Shown here: positions 28,465-37,800 of the stretch, one piece after another
How positions within the stretch are numbered: the stretch's first letter is position 1
Layout of the letters: every line of letters starts with the position of its first letter
Assembly (NCBI RefSeq): GCF_900537175.1
Contig: NZ_LS999835.1
Coordinates: 186,001-250,000, forward strand
From: Lentilitoribacter sp. Alg239-R112
Lineage (GTDB): Bacteria > Pseudomonadota > Alphaproteobacteria > Rhizobiales > Rhizobiaceae
Direction of reading: 5' to 3'
DNA length: 64,000 nt
The notes under the pieces: generated by a model
Databases searched by the model: none
Told to the model about the DNA's origin: nothing
The model's input: the letters and a program-made list of their open reading frames with translations, nothing else
Position numbers and translations under genes: made by a program

Positions 28465-29445
28465 ATGCTTGCATATCTTGTGAAACGTACTTTGCAGGCG
28501 ATTGCGGTGATGTTCGTCATCTCGCTCATTGGCTTCGCCATCCAGGATAATTTGGGCGATCCATTACGCGAACTTGTCGGACAATCTGTGTCTGAAGAGG
28601 TTCGTCAGGAATTACGAGATGAACTTGGTCTAAACGATAGTTTTTTCGCTCAATATACCCGTTTTCTTGGAAATGCATTACAAGGTGATTTAGGCACAAG
28701 TTACTTTTTTAAAGAACCTGCACTTGATGTTATTTTGAAAAAAATGCCCGCGACGTTGGAGCTGGTTTTTGGCGCAACGCTAATTATTGTAGGTCTATCT
28801 GTTCCGTTAGGTGTTTACACAGCGATAAAGCCAAATACTATTATCAGCCGCGTGATTATGGGCGTGTCAATTGTCGGTATTTCGATACCCGTATTCTTAA
28901 CTGCTATTCTTCTAATTTATGTATTCGCAGTCGAGTTGGGATGGCTCCCCTCCTTTGGCCGTGGCGATGTCGTTAATGTCTTTGGATCCTGGGATACAAA
29001 CTTTGCATCGGCTGATGGTTGGGCGCATATTATTTTGCCTTCTCTCGCCCTTGCTTCAATTATGTTGCCACTATTTGTGCGATTAATACGCGCCGAAATG
29101 ATGGAAGTTTTACAAAGTGAATATGTTAAATATGCCAAGGCGAAAGGTATCCACCCATGGCGTATTTATTTTGTTCATGCGCTGAAGAATACACTTTTAC
29201 CTGTAATTACTGTCGGTGGTGTTCAGATCGGGACAATGGTTGCCTACACAATTCTTACGGAAACTGTTTTCCAATGGCCGGGTATGGGGTTCATGTTCCT
29301 CGAAGCCGTGAATCGCGTAGATACCCCCTTGATCGTAGCTTATTTGATTGTTGTTGGCTTTATTTTCGTCATCACAAATACAATAGTTGATTTGATTTAC
29401 GGTCTCGTCAATCCAACCATAAAACTAGCGAGGATGGGTGCATGA
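28465..29445 (+). CDS. Peptide ABC permease, DppB type
   Basis: A 326-residue inner-membrane permease with six membrane segments. It begins MLAYLVKRTLQAIAVMFVISL and carries the GDPLRELVGQSVSEE insert, LGLNDSFFAQYTRFL, and the ATPase-contact loop YAKAKGIHPWRIYFVHALKNTLLPVIT. It overlaps the dppC-like gene by 4 nt. Confidence 0.93.
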   Translation: MLAYLVKRTLQAIAVMFVISLIGFAIQDNLGDPLRELVGQSVSEEVRQELRDELGLNDSFFAQYTRFLGNALQGDLGTSYFFKEPALDVILKKMPATLELVFGATLIIVGLSVPLGVYTAIKPNTIISRVIMGVSIVGISIPVFLTAILLIYVFAVELGWLPSFGRGDVVNVFGSWDTNFASADGWAHIILPSLALASIMLPLFVRLIRAEMMEVLQSEYVKYAKAKGIHPWRIYFVHALKNTLLPVITVGGVQIGTMVAYTILTETVFQWPGMGFMFLEAVNRVDTPLIVAYLIVVGFIFVITNTIVDLIYGLVNPTIKLARMGA

Positions 29446-30386
29446 GTGATCAAAGCCTTAGCGCCAAACCTTCTTTTTGGCAGCGCGTTATCAATTCAAA
29501 CATGGGCTATAGCTTCTTGCGCAATCCAGTCGCCCTTGTCTCATTTATCGTATTTGCGATTATTGCGTTCATGGCTTTTTTTGCTCCATTAATTGCACCG
29601 TTTGATCCATATGATCCTGCACAGATCGATATTATGAATAGCGAATATCCGCCTATATGGATTAGTGGTTCAGATCCGGCATTTTTGTTTGGAACGGATG
29701 ATCAGGGGCGCGATCTTTGGTCAACTATTCTATATGGTACAAGACTTTCTATTTTGATTGGCCTGTGCGCAGTGTTGTTGCAGGCATTTTTGGGGATTTC
29801 CATTGGATTGCTCGCCGGTTATCTCGGAGGTCGCTTAGACAGTCTTTTGATGCGCTTTGCGGATATTCAACTTTCTTTTTCTACATTGATGGTTGCGATC
29901 ATCTTTCTGGCGATTACCCAAGCTTTGTTTGGTTCTGAGACATTTAATCAGTATGCCATTTATTTTCTGATAGCCGTCATTGGTGTAGCTGAATGGCCGC
30001 AATATGCGCGTACCGTTCGTGCAACGGTGCTGGCTGAAAAGAAAAAAGAATATGTGGATGCTACACGTGTTCTTGGTTTTGGTCCTATGCGCATTATGCT
30101 GCGTCATATTTTACCTAATTCATTATCTCCGATATTCGTTATTTCAACAGTTCAGGTTGCGAATGCAATTATCTCAGAAGCATCACTTTCGTTTCTTGGT
30201 CTTGGTATGCCGCCAAATCAACCATCTTTAGGTTCGCTTATTTCATCTGGCTTTGATTATATCTTTTCTGGCAGCTGGTGGATCACGACTATTCCGGGCC
30301 TTGTTCTTGTTGTTCTGGTGTTGGTCATTAATCTGTTAGGTGACTGGATGCGTGACGTTTTGAACCCCAAATTATATAAGGAATAG
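29442..30386 (+). CDS. Peptide ABC permease, DppC type
   Basis: A 314-residue permease with an N-terminal OppC_N-type segment (NPVALVSFIVFAIIAFMAFF) and LFGTDDQGRDLWSTILYGTRLSI. The coupling loop is ATRVLGFGPMRIMLRHILPN, followed by SFLGLGMPPNQPSLGSLI. It pairs with the DppB-type protein. The next gene starts 4 nt after the stop codon. Confidence 0.93.
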   Translation: MSDQSLSAKPSFWQRVINSNMGYSFLRNPVALVSFIVFAIIAFMAFFAPLIAPFDPYDPAQIDIMNSEYPPIWISGSDPAFLFGTDDQGRDLWSTILYGTRLSILIGLCAVLLQAFLGISIGLLAGYLGGRLDSLLMRFADIQLSFSTLMVAIIFLAITQALFGSETFNQYAIYFLIAVIGVAEWPQYARTVRATVLAEKKKEYVDATRVLGFGPMRIMLRHILPNSLSPIFVISTVQVANAIISEASLSFLGLGMPPNQPSLGSLISSGFDYIFSGSWWITTIPGLVLVVLVLVINLLGDWMRDVLNPKLYKE

Positions 30387-30390
30387 CGCC

Positions 30391-31383
30391 ATGTCTTTGT
30401 TATCCGTACGTGACCTATCCGTTAAATTCGCTTCTCGCAAATTTTCTGTGACTGCACTTGATGGGATCAGTTTTGATCTTGATAAGGGTGAACGTCTCGG
30501 CATCGTTGGGGAATCTGGCGCTGGGAAATCCATCACTGGCTTCTCGCTGATGAATCTTCTATCTCGACCTGGTTTCATTGACTCGGGAAGTATCATGTTT
30601 GAAGGCGAGGACATTGTGACAATGTCCGAGAAGGAAATGCGTGGTATACGCGGCAATCGCATGGCAATGATTTTTCAAGACCCTATGGTAACCTTGAACC
30701 CTGTGTTGACCATTGGTCAGCAAATGGTAGAAACTTTGAAAAGTCATAGAGACTTAAGCCAAGCGGAAGCCGAGCAGATTGCCGTCGTCAAATTGCGTGA
30801 GGTTTATATTCCGTCGCCTGAAGAGAGGCTTGATCAATACCCGCATGAACTTTCGGGCGGTATGCGGCAGCGTATAATTATTGCCATGGCACTATTGTTG
30901 GATCCTCAGTTGATCATTGCGGATGAGCCGACAACGGCGCTTGATGTTACTATTCAGGCCGATATTATGGAGCTTCTCCTTGAATTATGTCAGTCAAACA
31001 AGGTTGGTCTAATTTTGATTACGCACGATCTTGGAGTTGTCAGTCAAATGACTGAGCGTACGCTTGTTATGTATGCCGGCAAAATTATTGAAGCAGGAAG
31101 CACGCGTGAGATAATTAATGATCCACAACACCCTTATACGCAAGGGCTGTTAAATGCACTACCACAGCAAACACAACCTGGTAAACGCCTAAAACAAATT
31201 CCTGGGAATATGCCTACTTTGTCTGAAATACCAAGTGGTTGCCCTTTTCGGCCGAGGTGTGATTATGCTACTGAAGTTTGTAAGACGAGTAAGCCTGAAG
31301 TCGTAAAATATGCACATGTTGAAGTTGCTTGCCATGAGGTTAATCGGTTGCATCTGGATCGTTCCAAGGAGCAAGCGTCATGA
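30391..31383 (+). CDS. Peptide ABC ATPase, DppD type
   Basis: A 330-residue ATPase with Walker A GESGAGKS, Q-loop FQDPMVTLNPV, signature ELSGGMRQRIIIAMAL, Walker B LIIADEPTTALDVT, and the C-terminal oligopeptide-type extension GCPFRPRCDYATEVC. It overlaps the dppF-like gene by 4 nt. Confidence 0.93.
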   Translation: MSLLSVRDLSVKFASRKFSVTALDGISFDLDKGERLGIVGESGAGKSITGFSLMNLLSRPGFIDSGSIMFEGEDIVTMSEKEMRGIRGNRMAMIFQDPMVTLNPVLTIGQQMVETLKSHRDLSQAEAEQIAVVKLREVYIPSPEERLDQYPHELSGGMRQRIIIAMALLLDPQLIIADEPTTALDVTIQADIMELLLELCQSNKVGLILITHDLGVVSQMTERTLVMYAGKIIEAGSTREIINDPQHPYTQGLLNALPQQTQPGKRLKQIPGNMPTLSEIPSGCPFRPRCDYATEVCKTSKPEVVKYAHVEVACHEVNRLHLDRSKEQAS

Positions 31384-32405
31384 GTGCGCCGACAAATAAA
31401 ACTGCTCTATTAGAAGTTAAGAGCCTAGAAAAACGTTTTGAACTTGATCAAGGGCTTCTTGAAACGATTAAGGTTCGTGGTGGTAAGATTATCAAAGAAC
31501 GCCGCGAAGTTCATGCTGTTAACAATGTCTCGTTCAATGTAGAGAAGGGCGAAGCGCTTTGTGTGGTTGGTGAAAGTGGCTGTGGTAAATCTACGATCGC
31601 TCGGCTGGTTGCAGGCTTATTGTCACCTAGTGGTGGAGAGATCCACTATGGTGGTGAGCGGATAGATAATCGTTCTCGTAAAGCACTGATGCCTTTGCGA
31701 AGTAAAATGCAGATGATTTTTCAAAATCCCTACGCATCGCTTAACCCTCGTATGACAATTCAGCAGGCGTTGGAAGAGCCCGTCCGTTTTCATAATTCAA
31801 GCTTATCTTCTGGTGAAGTGGAAGATAAAGTTACCGAAGTTATGAAATCTGTTGGTGTCGACCCGAGTTGGTCTACGCGTTACCCGCATGAATTTTCAGG
31901 TGGACAACGACAACGTATTGCGATCGCTCGTGCGTTAACAGTGGATCCCGAATTTATAATAGCGGATGAGCCGATTTCAGCACTTGATGTATCCATTCAG
32001 GCTCAGGTTCTGAACTTAATGTTAGAGGCAAAAGATGACCGTGGGCTAACATACTTGTTTATCACCCATGATTTGAGTGTTGTGCAGCACTTTGGTACTC
32101 GTGTTGCGGTGGTTTATTTGGGATCTGTCTGTGAATTAGGTGATACGGCGACATTGTTTGAAAACCCTAAACACCCCTATACTCGTGCTCTTTTATCCGC
32201 TGTTCCGCAGCTTAAAGATGATCGACCAAACCATATCCGTTTGAAGGGCGAGATACCTACACCGATTAATTTGCCGCAGGGGTGCCCCTTTGCAAGTCGT
32301 TGTGCTTATGCTGATAATAGGTGTAAAATAGAAAAACCTCGGACCCTACAACAGGCCGATGGGTCTATGGTGGCCTGTCATGCTGTTGAAGAAGAGCGAA
32401 TTTAG
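31380..32405 (+). CDS. Peptide ABC ATPase, DppF type
   Basis: A 341-residue ATPase with Walker A GESGCGKST, Q-loop FQNPYASLNPRMT, signature EFSGGQRQRIAIARAL, Walker B FIIADEPISALDVS and the C-terminal GCPFASRCAYADNRC extension. It is the last gene of a complete five-gene importer. A LysR gene starts 36 nt downstream. Confidence 0.93.
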   Translation: MSAPTNKTALLEVKSLEKRFELDQGLLETIKVRGGKIIKERREVHAVNNVSFNVEKGEALCVVGESGCGKSTIARLVAGLLSPSGGEIHYGGERIDNRSRKALMPLRSKMQMIFQNPYASLNPRMTIQQALEEPVRFHNSSLSSGEVEDKVTEVMKSVGVDPSWSTRYPHEFSGGQRQRIAIARALTVDPEFIIADEPISALDVSIQAQVLNLMLEAKDDRGLTYLFITHDLSVVQHFGTRVAVVYLGSVCELGDTATLFENPKHPYTRALLSAVPQLKDDRPNHIRLKGEIPTPINLPQGCPFASRCAYADNRCKIEKPRTLQQADGSMVACHAVEEERI

Positions 32406-32441
32406 CATCGTTTTTTCCTGAATGCGGAACGGATTATCGAT

Positions 32442-33362
32442 TTGGATATTGCATGGCTAAAAGATTTTGAAGCTTTGGTGGCGCAAAAAAATTTTTCTCG
32501 TGCCGCTGAAGAGAGAAATGTCAGTCAACCTGCATTTTCAAGGCGAATTCGAGCGCTTGAAGAAGATGTAGGGGTTGTGCTGATTAATCGTCAGACACTT
32601 CCTTTATCTTTGACGCCAGCAGGAGAAGTGTTTTTACCTCAAGCCCGTATTATGCTCAGAACGTATCATGAAACACTGGAACGCTGCCAAATTATCGATG
32701 CTGCGGGTGAAAATGTTATTCGGTTTGCGACGTCTCAATCGCTTTATATGACCCATTTCAAAACACACATTGCGCCGTTGGCTGAACAGTGTGGACTGGA
32801 TGTGGATTTAAATTCGACGAGCTGGTCTGCTGATCAGTTTGTATCTGCTCTCCAGCAGCGATATTGTGATGTGATTTTGACATATTGGCATCCTGCTATG
32901 GATTTTTTAGCACCGCTTGAAGTTGGCGGGTGTGATTATCTGACATTATCCCTGGATGATATGATTCCAGTCTCCAAAGTGGATAAAAATGGACCGTTGC
33001 ATAACTTAACCGGTGCACAGCAGAAACCCATACCTCTTTTGTCATATGGTACGGCATCAGCATTGCGGTCGATTGTTGATTATACACTGGATCAACATCT
33101 TGAAGGACCTAAGATCTTGGTTGTTAATCGGAATGCTATGGCAGTTTCGGTAAAAGCCATGATCTTAGAGGGTTTTGGTATTGGTTGGCTGCCATATGAG
33201 CTTTGTAAAGAGGAGCTTTCTCAAGGGTTACTCGAAGTCGTCGGTGACGAAAGTTACATTGGCAAGTTAGAGGTGCGGCTTTATCGAAATCGAGAGAATA
33301 AGAAACAAACTTTAAAGAAGCTTTGGAGCAGCATGGAAGAGATAGCTATCTCCGGTAGCTAA
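32442..33362 (+). CDS. LysR-family regulator
   Basis: A 306-residue LysR-type regulator. The helix-turn-helix is at residues 1-60 (IAWLKDFEALVAQKNFSRAAEERNVSQPAFSRRIRALE), with a periplasmic-binding-like effector domain after it. The start is a TTG preceded by GGAACGGA. It follows the peptide importer closely and could regulate it, but no operator was identified. The next gene is copA, with its own promoter. Confidence 0.88.
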   Translation: MDIAWLKDFEALVAQKNFSRAAEERNVSQPAFSRRIRALEEDVGVVLINRQTLPLSLTPAGEVFLPQARIMLRTYHETLERCQIIDAAGENVIRFATSQSLYMTHFKTHIAPLAEQCGLDVDLNSTSWSADQFVSALQQRYCDVILTYWHPAMDFLAPLEVGGCDYLTLSLDDMIPVSKVDKNGPLHNLTGAQQKPIPLLSYGTASALRSIVDYTLDQHLEGPKILVVNRNAMAVSVKAMILEGFGIGWLPYELCKEELSQGLLEVVGDESYIGKLEVRLYRNRENKKQTLKKLWSSMEEIAISGS

Positions 33363-33378
33363 GCATCCAATAAACTCC

Positions 33379-33409
33379 TTGACCTTCCAGTGACTGGAAG
33401 GGGTATGGA
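33379..33409 (+). promoter_or_regulatory. CueR-type promoter of copA
   Basis: The -35 TTGACC (33379-33384) and -10 TATGGA (33404-33409) are separated by exactly 19 nt, the over-long spacing of MerR-family promoters. The spacer region contains CCTTCCAGT-G-ACTGGAAGG (33383-33401), a perfect 9-bp dyad matching known CueR operators. Copper-bound CueR would untwist it to activate copA. Confidence 0.9.
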
Positions 33410-33439
33410 TGATCCATAAACTTATATGGATCTATAAAA

Positions 33440-35794
33440 ATGAACGTTTCAACGATCTCTGATGAAATATTTAATGCGGCTACAACTCCAGTTGATGGCG
33501 CTGTTAAAGACCCTGTATGCGGTATGACTGTGTCAGTGGGCAAGGGTAAACCGTCACTAAAATACCGTGATCATGATTATCATTTTTGCAACCCAAAATG
33601 TCACGATAAATTTGATGCAGACCCATATTTTTATCTATCTGGTAATAAGGCCAAGCAAACTCAAACAGCTCCCAAGAATGCGATTTTTACTTGCCCGATG
33701 GACCCAGAAATTGTGCAGGAAGGGCCAGGAACATGTCCTATATGCGGCATGGCCCTGGAACCAGCTGATGGAATAGCCGACGGTCCAAATCATGAGTTGA
33801 TTGATTTTACTCGCCGGCTATGGATTAGTGTTATTGTCTCAGTTCCACTACTTGTTTTAACCATGGGTCCGATGATCGGGTTGCCGGTTCGGGATTGGTT
33901 TGGTGAGGTTAATTCTCTTTACATTGAGTTTTTCTTGGCCACGCCTGTCGTTCTATGGGCCGCATGGCCGTTTTTTATGCGGGGGTGGACATCTATAAAA
34001 ACATGGAACTTAAATATGTGGACGTTGATCATGATCGGTGTTGGAACATCATATATATATTCAACATTTGCAACGTTCCTTCCCCAATTATTCCCAAGTG
34101 ATTTGCGGTTCGGAAGTAATCATCTACCGGTTTATTATGAAGCTGCGGTTGTAATTGTTGCTCTGGTTTTTGTGGGGCAAGTATTGGAGTTGCGTGCACG
34201 AGAACGCACTGGCGATGCTATTCGGGCGCTCCTTGATCTTGCTCCAAAAACAGCGCGCAGGGTACTGGAGAATGGGGAAGAATATGATGCTCCTTTGGAG
34301 AACATCGTTGTTGGTGACATATTACGTATCCGACCGGGTGAGGCTGTGCCGATTGATGCCGTTATTTTGGAGGGATCGTCGTTAATAGAAGAAAGCATGT
34401 TGACGGGCGAGTCCATGCCACTGGAAAAAACCGTAGGCGACCAGGTTACCGGTGGAACACTTAATAAAAATGGATCACTCATCGTAAGAGTGTTGAAAGT
34501 TGGCGATGAAACCATGCTAGCGCAGATCATCTCTATGGTTTCCTCTGCTCAACGATCCCGTGCACCAATTCAGAGTATGGCAGATCGTGTGGCATCTTAC
34601 TTTGTGCCGACGGTTGTGTGTATAGCGATTATTGCTTTTGTAGTTTGGTCACTTGTTGGTCCTACTCCCTCATTTGTATTTGCAATTGTGTCGGCCGTTT
34701 CTGTGTTAATCATTGCATGTCCATGCGCATTGGGATTAGCAACGCCAATGTCTATTATGACGGCAACGGGTCGAGGTGCGCAGGCTGGTATTTTGGTTAA
34801 GGATGCGGTGACTTTAGAACAACTGGCAAAAATCGATGTCATTGTTGTTGATAAAACAGGGACACTTACGTGTGGCGAACCACAGCTAACAGACATCAGT
34901 ATTCTGGCAGAAGATATCTCAAATGTTGAAACTTTAGGCGTTGTAAGGGCAATTGAACAAGCATCAGAGCACCCATTGGCAGAAGCAATCGTGAAAGGTA
35001 TTAAGCAAAGAGACATTGAAGCCGCAAATATTGAGAGTTTTCAATCGGTAACTGGCAAAGGTGTGATGGCTAATGCCAATGGTACCACATTTGCCGTTGG
35101 TAACTCTGCCATGATGGGTGAGATCAGTGTAGATATTTCAGAAATGGATGAGCATGTTAAGAATCTTCAGTCCGCAGGTAAGACTGTTATGTTTGTTGCT
35201 GCTGATAAAAGGCTTATGGCGATATTGGCGGTTTCTGACCAAATTAAGCCTAGTGCAAAACAAGCCGTACGAGATATGCAGGCGCTTGGTGTGAAAATTA
35301 TTATGGCGACAGGCGATAATGAAATTACAGCGAAATCTGTTGCCGATGAACTTGGTATTGATGATGTTAGAGCTAATACTCTTCCAGAAGATAAAAAGAC
35401 CCTCATCGATGATTTACATAAACAAGGTCTAAAAGTTGCAATGGCCGGCGATGGCGTTAACGACGCTCCGGCGCTGGCAACAGCTGATGTTGGCATTGCG
35501 ATGGGTACAGGCGCTGATATTGCGGTCGAAAGTGCAGGAATAACATTATTGCATGGTGATTTGATCGGTGTGGTTCGCGCTCGAAGACTTTCTCAACTAA
35601 CAATAAATAATATCAAACAAAACTTATTCTTTGCTTTTGCTTATAATAGCCTAGGCGTGCCATTTGCTGCTGGGTTGTTATATCCGATAACGGGGACTTT
35701 ACTTTCGCCTATGATTGCTGCTGCAGCGATGAGTCTGTCATCTGTTTCTGTTATTTCAAATGCTTTGCGCCTGCGTTCCGTGAATCTGGATTAG
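33440..35794 (+). CDS. copA: Copper-exporting P1B-type ATPase
   Basis: A 784-residue P1B ATPase. The N-terminus has no CxxC heavy-metal-associated domain. It has a YHS domain instead (about 25-65: DPVCGMTV, YHFCNPKCHDKF) and a heavy-metal-binding domain (about 75-105: FTCPMDPEI, GTCPICGMALEP). The core carries TGES (about 320), the Cu-transport CPC motif (ACPCALGLATP, about 427), the phosphorylated DKTGT (about 470), the SEHPLAEA motif and GDGVNDAPAL. It exports Cu(I) from the cytoplasm. Transcription is driven by the adjacent CueR promoter. Confidence 0.94.
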   Translation: MNVSTISDEIFNAATTPVDGAVKDPVCGMTVSVGKGKPSLKYRDHDYHFCNPKCHDKFDADPYFYLSGNKAKQTQTAPKNAIFTCPMDPEIVQEGPGTCPICGMALEPADGIADGPNHELIDFTRRLWISVIVSVPLLVLTMGPMIGLPVRDWFGEVNSLYIEFFLATPVVLWAAWPFFMRGWTSIKTWNLNMWTLIMIGVGTSYIYSTFATFLPQLFPSDLRFGSNHLPVYYEAAVVIVALVFVGQVLELRARERTGDAIRALLDLAPKTARRVLENGEEYDAPLENIVVGDILRIRPGEAVPIDAVILEGSSLIEESMLTGESMPLEKTVGDQVTGGTLNKNGSLIVRVLKVGDETMLAQIISMVSSAQRSRAPIQSMADRVASYFVPTVVCIAIIAFVVWSLVGPTPSFVFAIVSAVSVLIIACPCALGLATPMSIMTATGRGAQAGILVKDAVTLEQLAKIDVIVVDKTGTLTCGEPQLTDISILAEDISNVETLGVVRAIEQASEHPLAEAIVKGIKQRDIEAANIESFQSVTGKGVMANANGTTFAVGNSAMMGEISVDISEMDEHVKNLQSAGKTVMFVAADKRLMAILAVSDQIKPSAKQAVRDMQALGVKIIMATGDNEITAKSVADELGIDDVRANTLPEDKKTLIDDLHKQGLKVAMAGDGVNDAPALATADVGIAMGTGADIAVESAGITLLHGDLIGVVRARRLSQLTINNIKQNLFFAFAYNSLGVPFAAGLLYPITGTLLSPMIAAAAMSLSSVSVISNALRLRSVNLD

Positions 35795-35808
35795 GTTATG
35801 AGGCAAAC

Positions 35809-35838
35809 AAAACGGGCCAAATTCATAGGCCCGTTTTT
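35809..35838. terminator. Bidirectional terminator between copA and aapP
   Basis: 10-bp stem AAAACGGGCC / GGCCCGTTTT with a 9-nt loop and flanking A and T runs. It can end both copA (plus) and the convergent aap operon (minus). Confidence 0.85.
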
Positions 35839-35856
35839 AGATAATAAGAACAAAAA

Positions 35857-36648
35857 TTAGTGCGAAAGAATCTGTGATAGGAACAGTTTTGTTCTGTCTG
35901 ACTGTGGATTGTTGAAGAACTCTTCGGGTTCGTTGATTTCAACAATCTCGCCTCGATCCATGAAGACCACACGGTCGGCCACTTTTCGCGCAAAACCCAT
36001 CTCGTGGGTTACGACAACCATCGTCATGCCAGATTCTGCCAGATCGATCATAGTGTCCAAAACCTCAGAAATCATCTCAGGATCGAGCGCTGACGTTGGT
36101 TCGTCAAACAACATGATTTTGGGGTTCATACAAAGTGAACGGGCAATAGCGACACGTTGCTGCTGACCACCCGAAAGTTGACCTGGAAACTTATCTGCCT
36201 GATCAAGGATTTTTACGCGATCCAAATATTCCCGCGCAGCACGTTCAGCTTCAGCCTTTGGTGTTTTGCGAACCCAAATGGGTGCAAGCGTACAATTTTC
36301 CAGTACTGTAAGGTGCGGAAAAAGGTTGAAGTGTTGAAATACCATACCAACTTCACGACGGACCTCGTCGATCTTCTTAACATCATTAGTCAGGTGTGTT
36401 CCGTCGACGACGATTTTACCTTCCTGATGCTCCTCAAGTCGGTTGATGCATCTAATCATAGTTGATTTACCAGAACCGGATGGTCCGCAAACGACAATTC
36501 GCTCACCCTTTTTAACTTCAAAGTTGATCCCTTTCAAAACATGAAATTGACCATACCACTTGTTTAGATTTTCAAGGCTTACCGCCACTTCATCAGATAA
36601 TTGACGTGCCACGGTTTCGTTTGCTTTTTGTGTTGATGTATTACTCAT
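35857..36648 (-). CDS. aapP: General L-amino acid ABC transporter ATPase
   Basis: A 263-residue ATPase with Walker [11 protein letters not shown]-loop [11 protein letters not shown], signature [15 protein letters not shown], Walker [15 protein letters not shown] and [16 protein letters not shown]. It is the last gene of aapJQMP, the broad-specificity amino acid importer of rhizobia. It lies 23 nt after aapM. Confidence 0.93.
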   Translation of the reverse strand: MSNTSTQKANETVARQLSDEVAVSLENLNKWYGQFHVLKGINFEVKKGERIVVCGPSGSGKSTMIRCINRLEEHQEGKIVVDGTHLTNDVKKIDEVRREVGMVFQHFNLFPHLTVLENCTLAPIWVRKTPKAEAERAAREYLDRVKILDQADKFPGQLSGGQQQRVAIARSLCMNPKIMLFDEPTSALDPEMISEVLDTMIDLAESGMTMVVVTHEMGFARKVADRVVFMDRGEIVEINEPEEFFNNPQSDRTKLFLSQILSH

Positions 36649-36671
36649 AATATTTATCCGTCAATCTTAAA

Positions 36672-37799
36672 TTATGATTTATGTTCAGTATCGAGCTTAC
36701 GCTCTAAACCGCGGCTGTAGGCTGACATTGCTGATGTAAACATGAAGAAGATCATGGCTGCAAAAACATAGGCGGTAATGTTGGATACACCACGCCACTC
36801 GAGTGAATTGGCTGTTGACCTTGCCATATCCAAGAGATCAAGAAGGCCAATAATGTAGACCAAAGATGTATCCTTAAACAATGCAATGAACGTGTTTACA
36901 ATCGAAGGAATGGACACTTTCAAGGCTTGAGGAAGGATGATCAGGAAAGTCTTTTGCCAATACCCTAATCCCAGCGCATCTGCAGCTTCTGCTTGCCCCC
37001 GTGGTAAGGATGCTAATCCACCACGAATAGCCTCTGCGGTATAAGCAGATTGGAACAAGGTGATGGCAACAAGTGCGCGAACCACTTTATCAAAGTCCAT
37101 TTCTGCAGGGAAAAACAGCGGAAAGATAACGGATGCCATGAAGAGTACCGTTACCAACGGTGCACCCCGCCAGAACTCGATAAAGACAACAGATAACGCC
37201 TTGAAAATCGGAAGGTCTGATTGTCGACCTAGCGCCATTATTATACCAATCGGTAAAGCCCCGATGATGCCCGTGACCGCCAGAATTAGCGTGAGCATAA
37301 AACCACCCCACTGGCTGGTTGGTGCGACTTTTAATCCAAGCAACCCCCCATGAATTAGCAAGACACTGGCAACAGGCAGAAGGATTAGCGATGCAATTGC
37401 AACGCGACCCTTATAAGGTGTCTTTGGATATATCAGCCAAAATACAATACCTGCAAATAGTGCAAACACGACAAGTGGTCGCCAGATCTCACTTTCATTT
37501 TGGCCATAAAATGGACCATAAATAATCTGACTAAAACGCACACGAACATATGTCCAGCAAGCACCGGCCGCTTCTTCGCATAATGTGCGATCACCCCAGG
37601 CCCAGCTTGCTTCAAAAATAGCCCAATTAAGTAGAGGTGGTATTGTACTCCAAATTATATACACGCCTATCAATGTGAGTATGATATTTAGTGGCGAAGA
37701 AAACAGGTTTTCTCGCATCCACCCAATAGGGCCTGCATTTGCAATGGGAGCAGGGCGTGGTGGTTGAAATTCAAATTCTCCAGGAACTGTTTTAAACAT
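36672..37799 (-). CDS. aapM: General L-amino acid ABC transporter permease
   Basis: A 375-residue permease with about eight membrane segments, longer than HisM-type proteins, as expected for AapM. It has an N-terminal extension (FEFQPPRPAPIANAGPIGWMRENLF) and the coupling loop GGLASLPRGQAEAADALGLGYWQKTFLIILPQ. The ATG at 37799 is one base after the aapQ stop and is favoured over an in-frame TTG at 37814. Confidence 0.92.
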   Translation of the reverse strand: MFKTVPGEFEFQPPRPAPIANAGPIGWMRENLFSSPLNIILTLIGVYIIWSTIPPLLNWAIFEASWAWGDRTLCEEAAGACWTYVRVRFSQIIYGPFYGQNESEIWRPLVVFALFAGIVFWLIYPKTPYKGRVAIASLILLPVASVLLIHGGLLGLKVAPTSQWGGFMLTLILAVTGIIGALPIGIIMALGRQSDLPIFKALSVVFIEFWRGAPLVTVLFMASVIFPLFFPAEMDFDKVVRALVAITLFQSAYTAEAIRGGLASLPRGQAEAADALGLGYWQKTFLIILPQALKVSIPSIVNTFIALFKDTSLVYIIGLLDLLDMARSTANSLEWRGVSNITAYVFAAMIFFMFTSAMSAYSRGLERKLDTEHKS

Positions 37800-37800
37800 A

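Noticed and set aside
34135..35016. Long antisense frames inside copA
   Set aside because: Low-complexity Ser/Thr/Ala-rich products mirror the copA coding frame; no family resemblance.
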